15,071 nucleotides of DNA, from assembly GCA_902767195.1 (NCBI GenBank), contig CACXGS010000142.1, positions 1-15,071 of the forward strand, written 5' to 3'. The position numbers and the translations under genes are program-made. The notes under the pieces are model-generated. The model was not told the DNA's origin and made no database searches. It saw only the letters and a program-made list of their open reading frames with translations. Positions 14,242-15,071 of the stretch are shown in pieces. Origin of the DNA: an uncultured Lachnospiraceae bacterium. Its GTDB lineage: Bacteria; Bacillota_A; Clostridia; Lachnospirales; Lachnospiraceae. Numbering within the stretch: the first letter of the stretch is position 1; each line of letters opens with the position of its first letter.

Positions 14242-15071
14242 TTATTCTCCTCCGGCAGTGAAATCAGGATCCATGAAAATCTCCTGAGCTTCCCTGCCAT
14301 TTGCTCCCTGGTCTGCCGGATGACGGTAGATTCCCTCCGGGGTCAGATCCCATGCTTTCTCTGTGCTCTCAATCTGTGTCTTCAGTATCCGGAGCACCCT
14401 CTCTCTGCAGGAAGTTTCCTTTAAGGGAAACAGTATTTCCACCCTGCGGTCCAGATTTCTCGGCATAAGATCCGCGCTTCCCAGAAACAGATCTTCCTCT
14501 CCGTCCCCGTAGAAATAATAGATCCTGGCGTGCTCCAGAAATCTTCCCAGGATAGAACGGACATGGATGTTTTCAGACAGCCCTTCTCTCCCGGGAATCA
14601 GGCAGCAGATCCCCCGGATGATCAGGTCGATCCGGACACCGGCAGCCGACGCCTCATAGAGAGCTGCTATGATCTCTCTGTCACAGAGAGAATTACATTT
14701 TGCGATGATATGGGCCTTTTTCCCAAGCAGGGCGCTGCTGGTTTCCTGCCGGATACGGTCCAGGAACCAGTCCCTCATTTCCCGGGGTGCTGCCACATAA
14801 CAATTCCAGGTCTTTGGCACGGTGCAGCCACTAAGCATATTAAAAAGGGCGGACGCATCCCGGCCGTACTCCTCCCGGGCTGTAAAGATGCCGATATCAG
14901 TATACTGGCATGCTGTTTTCTCGTTGTAGTTGCCTGTCGCCAGATGCACGTAACGGCGGATTCCCGATGGTTCTCTCCGGACCACCAGTGTCACCTTACA
15001 GTGAACCTTGAGATCGGCTGGCCCGTAGAGAACGTGGACTCCCGCTCTCTCCAGACGTCTGGCCCAGTTGA
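14242..15071 (-). CDS. ppk1: Polyphosphate kinase 1, C-terminal part (truncated by window edge)
   Basis: The last 275 residues of PPK1 are present; the frame is open to the window edge, and the full family length is about 690-720. PPK1 reversibly polymerises the gamma-phosphate of ATP into polyphosphate. Both conserved histidines of the phospholipase-D-like halves can be seen: LKVHCK (the autophosphorylated His of the family, residue 23 of this fragment) and FLEHARIYYF (residue 180). Typical text includes HLATGNYNEKTA, IDLIIRGICCLIPG and LGSADLMPRNLDRRVEILFP. The stop at 14242 is 1 nt from the GH3 start. The gene is the most upstream visible member of the ppk-GH3-purB-flippase unit; its promoter lies outside. 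Confidence 0.95.
   Translation of the reverse strand, partial: NWARRLERAGVHVLYGPADLKVHCKVTLVVRREPSGIRRYVHLATGNYNEKTACQYTDIGIFTAREEYGRDASALFNMLSGCTVPKTWNCYVAAPREMRDWFLDRIRQETSSALLGKKAHIIAKCNSLCDREIIAALYEASAAGVRIDLIIRGICCLIPGREGLSENIHVRSILGRFLEHARIYYFYGDGEEDLFLGSADLMPRNLDRRVEILFPLKETSCRERVLRILKTQIESTEKAWDLTPEGIYRHPADQGANGREAQEIFMDPDFTAGGE

Noticed and set aside
13017..14300. Longer GH3 start at 14300 and longer glycosyltransferase start at 8396
   Set aside because: Both overlap the upstream gene and add residues before the signal peptide or conserved domain; the internal ATGs at 14240 and 8357 have strong ribosome binding sites.
1..15071. Defence system, prophage, CRISPR array, biosynthetic cluster
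   Set aside because: All genes are recognisable housekeeping, bioenergetic or envelope functions; no repeats with spacers, phage genes or nuclease/toxin modules were seen.

Overview
The window reads as ordinary chromosome of a strictly anaerobic Firmicute, most likely a Clostridia/Lachnospiraceae-type gut bacterium. The signs are a complete Rnf complex, a NusG-domain-II membrane protein, strong AGGAGG-type ribosome binding sites, TTG/GTG starts, a YtgP/SpoVB-type flippase and moderate GC content. I would not name a genus from sequence alone. Every supported gene lies on the minus strand, so transcription runs from high to low coordinates. Gene density is high and I see no phage, IS transposase, CRISPR array, tRNA or rRNA.

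In transcription order: (1) 15071-9861 holds the end of ppk1 (polyphosphate kinase), a GH3 lipoprotein beta-N-acetylhexosaminidase (NagZ type), purB and a MOP-family lipid flippase. Gaps are 1, 30 and 21 nt, and the unit ends in a GC-rich terminator at 9805-9842. (2) A sigma-A-type promoter at 9764-9793 and a roughly 100-nt structured leader precede purA. A family 2 glycosyltransferase and a small NusG-II membrane protein follow with almost no gap. (3) After 72 nt containing a palindrome and a possible extended -10 promoter comes rnfC-D-G-E-A-B, then nrdR 22 nt later. No terminator is visible between purA and nrdR, so purA to nrdR may be one long unit with an internal rnf promoter. It ends at a hairpin terminator (1237-1310). 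(4) A gene-free stretch follows, with a 195-bp multi-arm palindromic element (1040-1234) and a good promoter for the last, truncated gene, a YifB/ComM-type AAA+ protein (1-906).

Functions: Rnf couples reduced ferredoxin:NAD+ oxidoreduction to an ion gradient across the membrane and is the main bioenergetic module here. PurA and PurB form the IMP-to-AMP branch, and PurB also acts in de novo IMP synthesis. The flippase, GH3 enzyme and glycosyltransferase are cell-envelope functions. NrdR is the ATP/dATP-sensing repressor of ribonucleotide reductase genes.

Most of the window is well-known gene families. The parts that deserve a second look are the non-coding block 1040-1310 (a folded palindromic element abutting a REPIN-like double palindrome that serves as terminator), the cysteine-rich C-terminal tail of RnfE, the coupling of nrdR to the rnf operon, the structured purA leader, and the strikingly animal-like PurB. 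I do not see a clear new multi-gene system.
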